Below are positions 51,828 through 63,400 of a DNA stretch of 64,000 nucleotides, piece by piece. The translations under genes were made by a program, and so were the position numbers. How positions within the stretch are numbered: position 1 is the first letter of the stretch; each line of letters begins with the position of its first letter. The notes below the pieces were generated by a model. It saw only the letters and a list, made by a program, of their open reading frames with translations, made no database searches and had not been told where the DNA came from. The stretch is from Locusta migratoria (Eukaryota > Arthropoda > Insecta > Orthoptera > Acrididae): assembly GCA_026315105.1 (NCBI GenBank), contig CM048744.1, forward strand, positions 361,709,168 through 361,773,167, given 5' to 3'.

Positions 51828-53261
51828 TAATGGTTTCAAGTCTCACTCACTGCAAATATTTCTCATCTCTTTACGTGATCTACTTCTCTTCTGATCAGAC
51901 AAATCACTTTAACTGTTACTAACATTAATTGACTTAATAATCTGAACGTTCATTAAAACTGAGAAAATCTCTAACTATGAACTTTACTGGATTTATGAAC
52001 AAACTATTTCCTGCTCTCATTAATAGACCAACTGATCATCACAAAATGACTACACTGAACTGTTCTAATTAGCATACAAATTTACAAACACAATAATTAT
52101 GCAACACAATCATAAGAAACAATGATCAGAACGGATAGCAATTCAAATTGGTGAAAGGAACGAGGAACTGGAAAAATGAGTCAGGGTAAAATGATAAATG
52201 CAATCTGAATTGAACAGTATTCATTAGCAAAAAGACAAACACCAACTACAATAGTTCAAATACAGACTAGCAGACATAACAATAGAAAAGTACACATTAA
52301 CTTATTTGAGACAGATTAATTTCCATACAAAATTACAATCTGCAAACTCTCTGAATTTTTTTTTTTTTTTTACTCTTCGAGTCTAACACACAGACAGACT
52401 AACCCGACAGTTTCACGACTACTACTCTACCATAATCAGACATCGACTCGCCTTCACGAAGGTCACACACCGACTCCTTAAACGCAACAACTGTGAGTGC
52501 AAAACATACTCCAAAGATCAAAACAAAGTCTTTGGTTTACAGCAAAGATATGAAAATAAGTACAGTATGTCATATCGATTAGTGAAATGGTACAAAATAT
52601 TACATAAATTTGTTTTCTACAGAAGTACAGCTTAGGTTTTTGTAACAAAACAGGCTCAAGGCTGTATGACGGGCAAAAATGAAATGAAAATTATATTGCA
52701 TACTCCTTTCACTGTATATTTACATACATACTGCAGGGACTTCCATGTTTCCAAATTAATAAGGAAAGACATGCCATAGTGAATACGCCTTTCACCATAG
52801 TAAATTGTTAATACAACCACTATTCCACAGTTTTATTAAAACTGGAAAGAGTTAAAAGACCCCTTGAAAAACTGAATCTGATAGTCGTTATACTTTGAGA
52901 TTAAGTGCAATAGAGAACACACTAAAGCTGTGTGGCTAGTTCATGAAACTTTGTCAACATCTGAATGTACAATGCTGTCAACATGTCAATACTCGACGAT
53001 TAAAACTAACATCTACGAGCAAATGCGAAACAGAAGTCAATGCTAAAAACAAACTATAATTTCTTGCCATAATTAGTTACATGAAACTGTCCTCAATGAG
53101 CTGACGTGTTATAGCTAATAGACGACACAGTCACGACACATACATTGCAAAACGAAGCTCTCCGTTTAAAATTAAGGAAATTTTCTGTGTGTACATGCCT
53201 TTTCCGACTGCTAACTGCAAGCTGTTGTATCATCGAAAATAGGGTAGATTCCACTCATTTC
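51828..53261. other. Unassigned AT-rich stretch
   Basis: About 1.4 kb of AT-rich sequence, including a T run at about 52359-52370. No gene or repeat family recognised. Confidence 0.35.
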
Positions 53262-53600
53262 ACTAGAAGTTTCTGAGGTGAATGAACCACTGAAAGTAAT
53301 GGTAAGTTCCGTCATACTGTCTTCCGGAAGACCTTCATTTTTCCATGCTTCATCTATTACTCGCTTTGTATGTATCCCTCCAGTCTATCCACACAATGTC
53401 CTCGAAATTAATGTCTTTCACTTCACGCAAAAATCTGCACCGCCATGCGGCTATGTCTTCTCGTTCCAACAACATTTTACGACCTGAAATATTCTTTTAT
53501 TTGAAACTCGAGATTCTGCAGAACTATTCGCAACGACGATTTGCTGCCTTCAAAGAGTTCGGCCTCACGCAATGTAGTTTGAAGCCTCTCTAATGTAGGG
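53262..53600 (-). pseudogene. Tc1/IS630-like transposase, N-terminal to first catalytic Asp
   Basis: Minus strand in several frames: LREAELFEGSKSSLRIVLQN, then KMLLEREDIAAWRCRFLRE and VKDINFEDIVWID, followed by decayed TYKASNRxMDEAWKNEG-like sequence. VWID corresponds to the IWIDETW region with the first catalytic Asp of this group. It resembles the family of the 48330-49060 copy, which keeps the other end of the protein. Stops and frameshifts are many. Confidence 0.65.
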
Positions 53601-54258
53601 AGTCCTTTTCTGGACACTCTGTATAATGAAGAATTTTGATTTGGAAAAGAAGTGTCCTAAAGTACAACTAGCTCATAAAATTTCTTTTGACTTTTATAGA
53701 TGACTGAAGTTAAATTTTTAAACTGTTTGTAATATGACTGTGTTCTGTATTTTTATTCTGGATGGTGAAAATGTTTTGAACAATTACTCGCATTTGGGTG
53801 CCTTAGGCATTTTCAAATCTTTGACAGCAGACGTGCCCACAGGGAGGGTTTCTGAAATTTCTGGTTGGAGGGGGGATGATAAATTAGTACTTTTGGTCTG
53901 CCTGGGGAGGGCCTTTACAAACCACGGGTGGGCGTGAGCACATCATTTTGACAATAATAACAAATTTACTAGTAAGAGAGAGAATACTAGGTTGTCAAAC
54001 AGATACGTGTAAAATTACGCTTCTGAGTAAAATATCTTTATTTTCATATCGAATTCAATGTGTATGGTATAGTGGGATACGTGTGTTTGCAATTAAAGGT
54101 AAACTATAGTGGCAAAAACTTTAAAAATTAATTTGCGGTGCTCTCTAAAGAGGATATATAAAAGTTTGCACAAATAATAGATTAAAGGGTTGTAGTTACA
54201 GGAATTAAAATATAAGTTGGAACTGACATCGAACGAGCGACCGGAAAACTTACATCTT
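53601..54258. other. Unassigned stretch
   Basis: Nothing recognised. A frame at 53734-53937 has no domain. Confidence 0.3.
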
Positions 54259-55206
54259 ACAAAGGGAACACAAAGTATGGTAGCAACGAATTTTGTTAAG
54301 TCGCAGGTATATTGTGCGGGAACTCCTCCAGACCACTAAGCTAAAAGGATTTGTTCCAATGCGCCTTGGTTTACACGAAAATCGCGATCAAAGTCCAGCG
54401 CGTACAGCTATACCTGTACTGAGTCATCAGGAGCACGCGAGCCAGTGTGGTGTAATTAGCAAGGTGCTCGACTGTAACGCATACGACCCGAGTTCAAATC
54501 CTCCTCGGATTTTTTTTATTGACTGTGTATAACTATATTCCTTATTTCTTACTGCAAAGATAAGGTTATATCAGGTAATTACAGTTATATGTGAACGGTA
54601 TTCTGCGAATGACTATCCGCCTGGCCGCAGCATTATAATCCGCTGGGACGCGTCAAGTGGACACACACTGCATTCGACGGTGTAACAACACTGGGGCCGG
54701 GGACTGTAAACGCAGCTAACAAATGCTGCACAAATGTTACAGCTGATAACTACAGACGGTTTACTGATCTTTCAGTCGCCGTAGAAGTATGCTTAGAAAT
54801 ACGGAATTAAATAAAATAACAGTGCGCAATACATATTGAGCAATTAACATAAGCTATTATCATGACCAATTACTCAAGCATTACCATAAGAGTGGCTATT
54901 AAAGCATATAATTATGCACAATCAATCGTCGAACGAGTGGAAAAAAAAACTGGTTCCAAGCAGGATTTTAACTCGGGTCGTATGCGCGACAGGCTACCGC
55001 CTTGCTAATTACAGCGCGCTGGCTCACGTGCTCCTGATGACTCAGTACAGGTATAGCTGTTACGCGCTGGACTTTGATCGCGATTTTCGTGGAAACTAAG
55101 ACGCATTGGAACAAATACTTTTAGCTTGGTGGTCTGGAGAAGTTCCCGCACAATATACCTGCGACTCATCAAAATTCGTTGGTACCATACTTAGTGTTCC
55201 CCTTGT
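54259..55206. mobile_element. Foldback element with ~250-bp inverted arms containing tRNA-like cores
   Basis: Arms at 54259-54512 and about 54950-55206 are inverted copies. The termini read ACAAAGGGAACACAAAGTAT and, in complement from the right, ACAAGGGGAACACTAAGTAT. Both arms share TCGCAGGTATATTGTGCGGG and CAGCTATACCTGTACTGAGT. Each arm ends inward with a tRNA-like stretch (GTGTAATTAGCAAGGTGCTC, then CGAGTTCAAATCCTCCTCGG on the left; GAGTTAAAATCCTGCTTGG on the right). The 440-nt centre has no coding potential. Target duplication not resolved. Confidence 0.8.
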
Positions 55207-56179
55207 TAGTAGCCCAAAATGTTGCCCCTGCTAGCGTAAGTCATGAGTGTTACGTAGTCTAATTGCCTCCTTCCAAGTAAGACTCATTCCGTACTTATCC
55301 AATTGTTCATGGTTTGAAGTCGTAAAAGAAAGACTTATTGCGACATAGTGGAAAGTATCTGTACTCATCGAAGTACTTTCGAGGAATTTTGTTGATCTTC
55401 TGTATATTTTGGTGTTTGAAGTAATGAATGAAACAGTCCACGAACATTGCTCGAAGCACTCTTATTACGCCTTATTTCCCAAAGAAAAGGAAACTGTATT
55501 GCCTTACTCTGGAGCATTCAGTACTGTACAGTTTACGGGTGCCAAACTCTAGAAACAGCTGATCGCTTCCAGCGGCCAGCTCGTAGCGAGAAGCTGTCTG
55601 TCACGTAGGACACGGCTCAAGGCAGATTCAGCAGAGCGCGGTATCTCAGCCGCAGCATAACAATAGTGGCCGCTTCTGGCCGCCGACTGTGCAACCAACG
55701 AAAGAATACAGACTATTAACGCATGTCTGGGGTCTTTGCCATAATACCCACCCACCTTCCAACAGAGTGTACGTTAGAAGCGACAGTGGTGCCTGGTGAA
55801 TACGACATATGCTGCTCCGTGCCAAGACGTTGTAAAATAAACTAGACTCCCTAACGGCGCTGCTGTCGCGGGAACATTTGAACCTTGGGCCGGCCGCCAT
55901 GACAGTGACAAGCGTCACATAAACTCTCAACTCACGAGGTGACTTTTTTGTAATGTATCCTATGAGGTGCGGTCTCTGGGACCCCTATATTGAAATCTTG
56001 GTTTAAGCAGTAAATTATTTGAAAATTTCTGTTTAAGTTACATAATATTTATTTTTTATTGTTATTCAAGTGTTGTTAAAACATGCTTGTTGATTTTATT
56101 GCATTACATGAAGTCTGTACTAATTTATTCTTTATGACACAATCTCAAGTAATTTGTGCTTTTTTCTGAAAATGGTAGT
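55207..56179. other. Unassigned stretch
   Basis: Minus-strand frames at 55549-55930 show no domain. No gene or repeat family recognised. Confidence 0.35.
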
Positions 56180-57610
56180 CACAAAGTGAAGTTGAGTCGA
56201 AACAAGGCCCCTGGAGTAGATGATATTTCGTCTGAACTGCTGATATCGTTCGTAGAGCCAGTCATGAAAAAATTGTTCCACCTGGCATGCAAGATGTACG
56301 GGACAGGGGAAATACCCTTCAACTTCAAGAAGAATATTATAATTCCATTTCCAAAGAAAGGAATGGAGAGAATGTGAAAATTAAAGAAGTATCAGTTTAA
56401 TAATTCATGGTTGCCAAATATTAACACGAATTGTTTCCATAGTAATGAAAAACTAGTGGAATCGAGGAAGTCAGGGAAGATCACTTTGGATTTAGGAGAA
56501 ATGTAGGCTCACGCGAGATAATACTCGCATTACGTCTTATCTTAGGAGATAGGCTAAGGAAAGGCGAACCTACGTTTTTAGCGTTTGTAGATTTAGAGAA
56601 AGCTTTTGACGATGTCGACTGGAATACTCTGTTTCAAATTCTCAAGATAGCAGGGGTAAAATATAGGGAGCGAAGAGTTATCTTCAATCTATACAAAAAC
56701 CACACAGCAGTTATTAGAGTCAAAGGACAAGAAAGGAACGCAGAGGTTGGGAATGGAGTAAATCAGGGTTGTAGCCTTTCCCCAATGTTTTTCATTCTGT
56801 ACATTAAGGAAGCAGTGAAGAAATGGAAGGAGAAATTTTGAGAGGGAATTTAAGTTCAAGGAGAAGAAATAAAAACTTTGCGGTTTGCCGATGACATGAT
56901 AATTTTGTCAGAGACTGCAAAGGATCGGAAAGAGCAATTGAATGGAATGGGGAATGTCTTGGAAGGAAGATATAAGATGAACATTAACAAGAGTAAAATG
57001 AGGGTAACACAATATTGTGTCAGAAAATCAGGCGATGCTGAAGGAATTAGATTAGGTAATGAGACAATAAATGTAGATCAGCTCTGTTATTTGGGTAGCA
57101 AAATAACTTCTGATGGACGAAGTGGAGAAAATATAAATTGCAGAATGAGTGTGGGAAGAAAAGCATTTCTCAAGAAGCGAAACTTGTTGACACCCAATAT
57201 TAATTTAAATGTTAGGAAGTCTTTTCTGAAAACATTTGTCTGCAGTGTAGCATTGTATGGTAGTGAGACGTGGACGATAAGGAGTTCAGACAAAAGATGA
57301 TAGAAGCTTTTGAAATGTGGTGCTACAGACGAATGCTGAAAATCAGATGGGTAGATCACATAACTAATGAGGAGGTGCTTAACCGAATTGGGGAGAAAAG
57401 AAGTTTCTGGGATATCCTGACTAAGAGAAGGGATAGAGTGGGTGGACACATTCTGAGACATCAAGGAATTGTCAACTTAGCATTAGAAGGAAGCGTATGG
57501 GGGTAAAAATCGTAGAGGGAGACCGAGGAAGGAATACAGTAAGCAGATTCAAAAGGATGTAGGTTGCCGAACGTATTCTCAGATGAAGAGACTTGCACAG
57601 GATAGGGTAG
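56180..57610 (+). pseudogene. RTE-like LINE ORF2, best copy of its family (RTE-3)
   Basis: Plus-strand RTE-type reverse transcriptase. In order: NKAPGVDDISSELLI (motif 1), IPFNFKKNIIIPFPKKG, GFRRNVGSREIILALRLILG in a shifted frame, FLAFVDLEKAFDDVDWN (motif A), VNQGCSLSPMFFILYIKEA (motif B), LRFADDMIILSETAKDRKEQ (catalytic FADD at 56884-56895), KMNINKSKMRV, CYLGSKITSDGRSGENINCR, NVRKSFLKTFVCSVALYGSE, WTIRSSDKR, then FEMWCYRRMLKIRWVDHITN and GGHILRHQGIVNLALEGSVW. The endonuclease half is absent. Breaks include a stop at 56375, two stops near 56840-56850, and frameshifts near 56400 and 57290. All catalytic carboxylates seem to be kept, unlike RTE-2. Confidence 0.85.
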
Positions 57611-58060
57611 GATTTATTTATTTATTTAATAGGTCACTGAAGTAACATTACCTACAAATCACGCGATGCTGCGCGCTCTCGCGTCCTCTCGCTGTTCCCC
57701 GTCGGTCTTCGGGAAAGGAGCGGACGAACTAAGCGGCGAGGGATTTGCGAACTAGTTCGCGTAGTTCACGAACTAGTTGGTTCGCGAACTACACAAGAGT
57801 ACTAAGGAGGCGCGGCGGCCGCTGTGGCAGCGCGCAAGGGTTACGTAGACGCCGCCCTGGCCACGCCCACGCGGCACATCAAAGCCGCCGCCACCTCGAA
57901 TACCGCCGACCTCTGACCTACCGGCGCGCCCGCTAAAACCGACCGCGCTATCGAGACCGATCAGCCGCCGCCAATAATGCCGCAGTAAACCGCACCGCTG
58001 GGCTGCCCTAACTCACAATGGAATGGACGACGTACGCTAACGCCGGCACGTTTACATCTA
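57611..58060. other. GC-rich block with GAACTAGTTCGCG-type repeats
   Basis: 57660-58010 is CpG-rich. 57747-57792 contains CGAACTAGTTCGCG and ACGAACTAGTTGGTTCGCG, overlapping palindromic phrases that resemble subterminal repeats of a DNA transposon. No coding domain seen. Confidence 0.35.
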
Positions 58061-59039
58061 CAAATACATGGGGTACTCTGCAAATCACATTTAAGTGCCT
58101 GGCAGAGGGTTCATTAACCGCTTTCATAACGTTTCTCTACCGTTCCATTCTCTAATAGTGCGCGGGAAGAAATAACACCTACATCGTTCCGTTTTCGATC
58201 TGATTTCTCTTATTTTATTGGGATGGTCAGGTCCCCCTAAGTAGGTGAGTGCTTGCAAAATATTTTCACATTCAGAACTAAACTTCGCAAACAGATCACA
58301 CAGCAATGAATAACGTCTTTCTTTTAATCATTTCCACCCCAATTCGTGCAACATTTCAGTGACGCTCCCCCCCCCCCCCCCCGTAACGTGATAGAACAAA
58401 ACGAGCTGCCCTTCTCAGAACCTTCTCTATATCTTCCGTCAGTCCCACCTGTTGAGGGTCCCACAAGGGGCAACAGTACTCCAGGAGAGGACGCACAAGT
58501 GTGATGTGGGCGGTCTGTTTGGTGGACCTCGTGGATCTTCAAAGCGTTCTGCCAATGAAACGTAATCTTTGGTTCACCTTCCCCACAATATTTTCTATGT
58601 GTTCTCCCCAGTCTAAGTTGTTCGTCATTGTAACTCCTAGGTATTTGGTAGAATTTACGACCTTAAGGTTTGACTGATTTATTGCGTAATTGAAGTTCAG
58701 TGGATTTCTTTTAAATGCAAATTTTCGCACAATGTAGAAATTTTGTCTAAATCGCTTTACAGTTGCTTTCGATCCTCTGTTGACTTAACTAATCAATAAA
58801 CGAGAGCATCATCCGCGAACAGTCTAAGTGACCTGTTCAGATTGTCTCCTAAATCGTTTATAAACACAAGGAACAGTAGGGGACCTATAACGCTTCCCTG
58901 GGAAACGCCAGATATTTCTTCTGTTTTACTCGGTGGCTTACCGTCAATTATAACGAACTGTGTCCTTTCTGATAGGAAATCGTGAATCCAGTCGCACCAT
59001 TGGGGAGATATTCCATAAGCACGCAATTTCATTAGAAGC
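58061..59039 (-). mobile_element. LINE F, 3' part, interrupted by the SINE array
   Basis: Minus strand: MKLRAYGISPQWCDWIHDFL, ERTQFVIIDGKPPSKTEEIS, GVSQGSVIGPLLFLVFINDL, LRLFADDALVY (FADD near 58815), NSTKYLGVTMTNNLDWGEHI, with SKTERCRCYFFPRTIREWNG at the end of ORF2. A 16-C run at 58367-58382 breaks the frame at the site that is 19 C in LINE E. The 5' continuation should lie beyond 64000, on the far side of the array. Confidence 0.88.
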
Positions 59040-59040
59040 C

Positions 59041-60429
59041 CAGAATGAAACTGTCACTCTGCAGCGGAGTGTGCGCTGATATGAAACTTCCTGGCAGATT
59101 AAAATTGTGTGCCGGAACCGGGACTCGAACCTGGGACCTTTGCCTTTCGCGGGCAAGCGCTCTACCGACTGAGCTACCCCGACACGACTCACGATGCCGC
59201 CTCACAACTTTACTTCCGCCAGTACCTCGCCTCCTACTTTCCAAACTTCGCAGAAGCTCTCTTGCAAACACGCAAGACTAGCACTCCTGGAAGAAAGGAT
59301 ATGGTGGAGACATGGCTTAGCCACAGCCTAAGGGATGTTTCCAGAATGAAACTGTCACTCTGCAGCGGAGTGTGCGCTGATATGAAACTTCCTGGCAGAT
59401 TAAAATTGTGTGCCGGAACCGGGACTCGAACCTGGGACCTTTGCCTTTCGCGGGCAAGCGCTCTACCGACTGAGCTACCCCGACACGACTCACGATGCCG
59501 CCTCACAACTTTACTTCCGCCAGTACCTCGCCTCCTACTTTCCAAACTTCGCAGAAGCTCTCTTGCAAACACGCAAGACTAGCACTCCTGGAAGAAAGGA
59601 TATGGTGGAGACATGGCTTAGCCACAGCCTAAGGGATGTTTCCAGAATGAAACTGTCACTCTGCAGCGGAGTGTGCGCTGATATGAAACTTCCTGGCAGA
59701 TTAAAATTGTGTGCCGGAACCGGGACTCGAACCTGGGACCTTTGCCTTTCGCGGGCAAGCGCTCTACCGACTGAGCTACCCCGACACGACTCACGATGCC
59801 GCCTCACAACTTTACTTCCGCCAGTACCTCGCCTCCTACTTTCCAAACTTCGCAGAAGCTCTCTTGCAAACACGCAAGACTAGCACTCCTGGAAGAAAGG
59901 ATATGGTGGAGACATGGCTTAGCCACAGCCTAAGGGATGTTTCCAGAATGAAACTGTCACTCTGCAGCGGAGTGTGCGCTGATATGAAACTTCCTGGCAG
60001 ATTAAAATTGTGTGCCGGAACCGGGACTCGAACCTGGGACCTTTGCCTTTCGCGGGCAAGCGCTCTACCGACTGAGCTACCCCGACACGACTGACGATGC
60101 CGCCTCACAACTTTACTTCCGCCAGTACCTCGCCTCCTACTTTCCAAACTTCGCAGAAGCTCTCTTGCAAACACGCAAGACTAGCACTCCTGGAAGAAAG
60201 GATATGGTGGAGACATGGCTTAGCCACAGCCTAAGGGATGTTTCCAGAATGAAACTGTCACTCTGCAGCGGAGTGTGCGCTGATATGAAACTTCCTGGCA
60301 GATTAAAATTGTGTGCCGGAACCGGGACTCGAACCTGGGACCTTTGCCTTTCGCGGGCAAGCGCTCTACCGACTGAGCTACCCCGACACGACTCACGATG
60401 CCGCCTCACAACTTTACTTCCGCCAGTAC
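59041..60429 (-). repeat. Array, first block: 4.6 units, tRNA-like segments on the minus strand
   Basis: Units start at 59041, 59342, 59643, 59944 and 60245 with CAGAATGAAACTGTCACTCT. The fifth stops after CTTCCGCCAGTAC, 185 bp in. Each unit holds a 75-nt tRNA-like segment read on the minus strand: 59110-59184, 59411-59485, 59712-59786, 60013-60087 and 60314-60388. Confidence 0.95.
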
Positions 60430-63400
60430 CCTTAGGCTGTGGCTAAGCCATGTCTCCACCATATCCTTTCTTCCAGGAGTGCTAGTCTTGCGTGTTTGCA
60501 AGAGAGCTTCTGCGAAGTTTGGAAAGTAGGAGGCGAGGTACTGGCGGAAGTAAAGTTGTGAGGCGGCATCGTGAGTCGTGTCGGGGTAGCTCAGTCGGTA
60601 GAGCGCTTGCCCGCGAAAGGCAAAGGTCCCAGGTTCGAGTCCCGGTTCCGGCACACAATTTTAATCTGCCAGGAAGTTTCATATCAGCGCACACTCCGCT
60701 GCAGAGTGACAGTTTCATTCTGGAAACATCCCTTAGGCTGTGGCTAAGCCATGTCTCCACCATATCCTTTCTTCCAGGAGTGCTAGTCTTGCGTGTTTGC
60801 AAGAGAGCTTCTGCGAAGTTTGGAAAGTAGGAGGCGAGGTACTGGCGGAAGTAAAGTTGTGAGGCGGCATCGTGAGTCGTGTCGGGGTAGCTCAGTCGGT
60901 AGAGCGCTTGCCCGCGAAAGGCAAAGGTCCCAGGTTCGAGTCCCGGTTCCGGCACACAATTTTAATCTGCCAGGAAGTTTCATATCAGCGCACACTCCGC
61001 TGCAGAGTGACAGTTTCATTCTGGAAACATCCCTTAGGCTGTGGCTAAGCCATGTCTCCACCATATCCTTTCTTCCAGGAGTGCTAGTCTTGCGTGTTTG
61101 CAAGAGAGCTTCTGCGAAGTTTGGAAAGTAGGAGGCGAGGTACTGGCGGAAGTAAAGTTGTGAGGCGGCATCGTGAGTCGTGTCGGGGTAGCTCAGTCGG
61201 TAGAGCGCTTGCCCGCGAAAGGCAAAGGTCCCAGGTTCGAGTCCCGGTTCCGGCACACAATTTTAATCTGCCAGGAAGTTTCATATCAGCGCACACTCCG
61301 CTGCAGAGTGACAGTTTCATTCTGGAAACATCCCTTAGGCTGTGGCTAAGCCATGTCTCCACCATATCCTTTCTTCCAGGAGTGCTAGTCTTGCGTGTTT
61401 GCAAGAGAGCTTCTGCGAAGTTTGGAAAGTAGGAGGCGAGGTACTGGCGGAAGTAAAGTTGTGAGGCGGCATCGTGAGTCGTGTCGGGGTAGCTCAGTCG
61501 GTAGAGCGCTTGCCCGCGAAAGGCAAAGGTCCCAGGTTCGAGTCCCGGTTCCGGCACACAATTTTAATCTGCCAGGAAGTTTCATATCAGCGCACACTCC
61601 GCTGCAGAGTGACAGTTTCATTCTGGAAACATCCCTTAGGCTGTGGCTAAGCCATGTCTCCACCATATCCTTTCTTCCAGGAGTGCTAGTCTTGCGTGTT
61701 TGCAAGAGAGCTTCTGCGAAGTTTGGAAAGTAGGAGGCGAGGTACTGGCGGAAGTAAAGTTGTGAGGCGGCATCGTGAGTCGTGTCGGGGTAGCTCAGTC
61801 GGTAGAGCGCTTGCCCGCGAAAGGCAAAGGTCCCAGGTTCGAGTCCCGGTTCCGGCACACAATTTTAATCTGCCAGGAAGTTTCATATCAGCGCACACTC
61901 CGCTGCAGAGTGACAGTTTCATTCTGGAAACATCCCTTAGGCTGTGGCTAAGCCATGTCTCCACCATATCCTTTCTTCCAGGAGTGCTAGTCTTGCGTGT
62001 TTGCAAGAGAGCTTCTGCGAAGTTTGGAAAGTAGGAGGCGAGGTACTGGCGGAAGTAAAGTTGTGAGGCGGCATCGTGAGTCGTGTCGGGGTAGCTCAGT
62101 CGGTAGAGCGCTTGCCCGCGAAAGGCAAAGGTCCCAGGTTCGAGTCCCGGTTCCGGCACACAATTTTAATCTGCCAGGAAGTTTCATATCAGCGCACACT
62201 CCGCTGCAGAGTGACAGTTTCATTCTGGAAACATCCCTTAGGCTGTGGCTAAGCCATGTCTCCACCATATCCTTTCTTCCAGGAGTGCTAGTCTTGCGTG
62301 TTTGCAAGAGAGCTTCTGCGAAGTTTGGAAAGTAGGAGGCGAGGTACTGGCGGAAGTAAAGTTGTGAGGCGGCATCGTGAGTCGTGTCGGGGTAGCTCAG
62401 TCGGTAGAGCGCTTGCCCGCGAAAGGCAAAGGTCCCAGGTTCGAGTCCCGGTTCCGGCACACAATTTTAATCTGCCAGGAAGTTTCATATCAGCGCACAC
62501 TCCGCTGCAGAGTGACAGTTTCATTCTGGAAACATCCCTTAGGCTGTGGCTAAGCCATGTCTCCACCATATCCTTTCTTCCAGGAGTGCTAGTCTTGCGT
62601 GTTTGCAAGAGAGCTTCTGCGAAGTTTGGAAAGTAGGAGGCGAGGTACTGGCGGAAGTAAAGTTGTGAGGCGGCATCGTGAGTCGTGTCGGGGTAGCTCA
62701 GTCGGTAGAGCGCTTGCCCGCGAAAGGCAAAGGTCCCAGGTTCGAGTCCCGGTTCCGGCACACAATTTTAATCTGCCAGGAAGTTTCATATCAGCGCACA
62801 CTCCGCTGCAGAGTGACAGTTTCATTCTGGAAACATCCCTTAGGCTGTGGCTAAGCCATGTCTCCACCATATCCTTTCTTCCAGGAGTGCTAGTCTTGCG
62901 TGTTTGCAAGAGAGCTTCTGCGAAGTTTGGAAAGTAGGAGGCGAGGTACTGGCGGAAGTAAAGTTGTGAGGCGGCATCGTGAGTCGTGTCGGGGTAGCTC
63001 AGTCGGTAGAGCGCTTGCCCGCGAAAGGCAAAGGTCCCAGGTTCGAGTCCCGGTTCCGGCACACAATTTTAATCTGCCAGGAAGTTTCATATCAGCGCAC
63101 ACTCCGCTGCAGAGTGACAGTTTCATTCTGGAAACATCCCTTAGGCTGTGGCTAAGCCATGTCTCCACCATATCCTTTCTTCCAGGAGTGCTAGTCTTGC
63201 GTGTTTGCAAGAGAGCTTCTGCGAAGTTTGGAAAGTAGGAGGCGAGGTACTGGCGGAAGTAAAGTTGTGAGGCGGCATCGTGAGTCGTGTCGGGGTAGCT
63301 CAGTCGGTAGAGCGCTTGCCCGCGAAAGGCAAAGGTCCCAGGTTCGAGTCCCGGTTCCGGCACACAATTTTAATCTGCCAGGAAGTTTCATATCAGCGCA

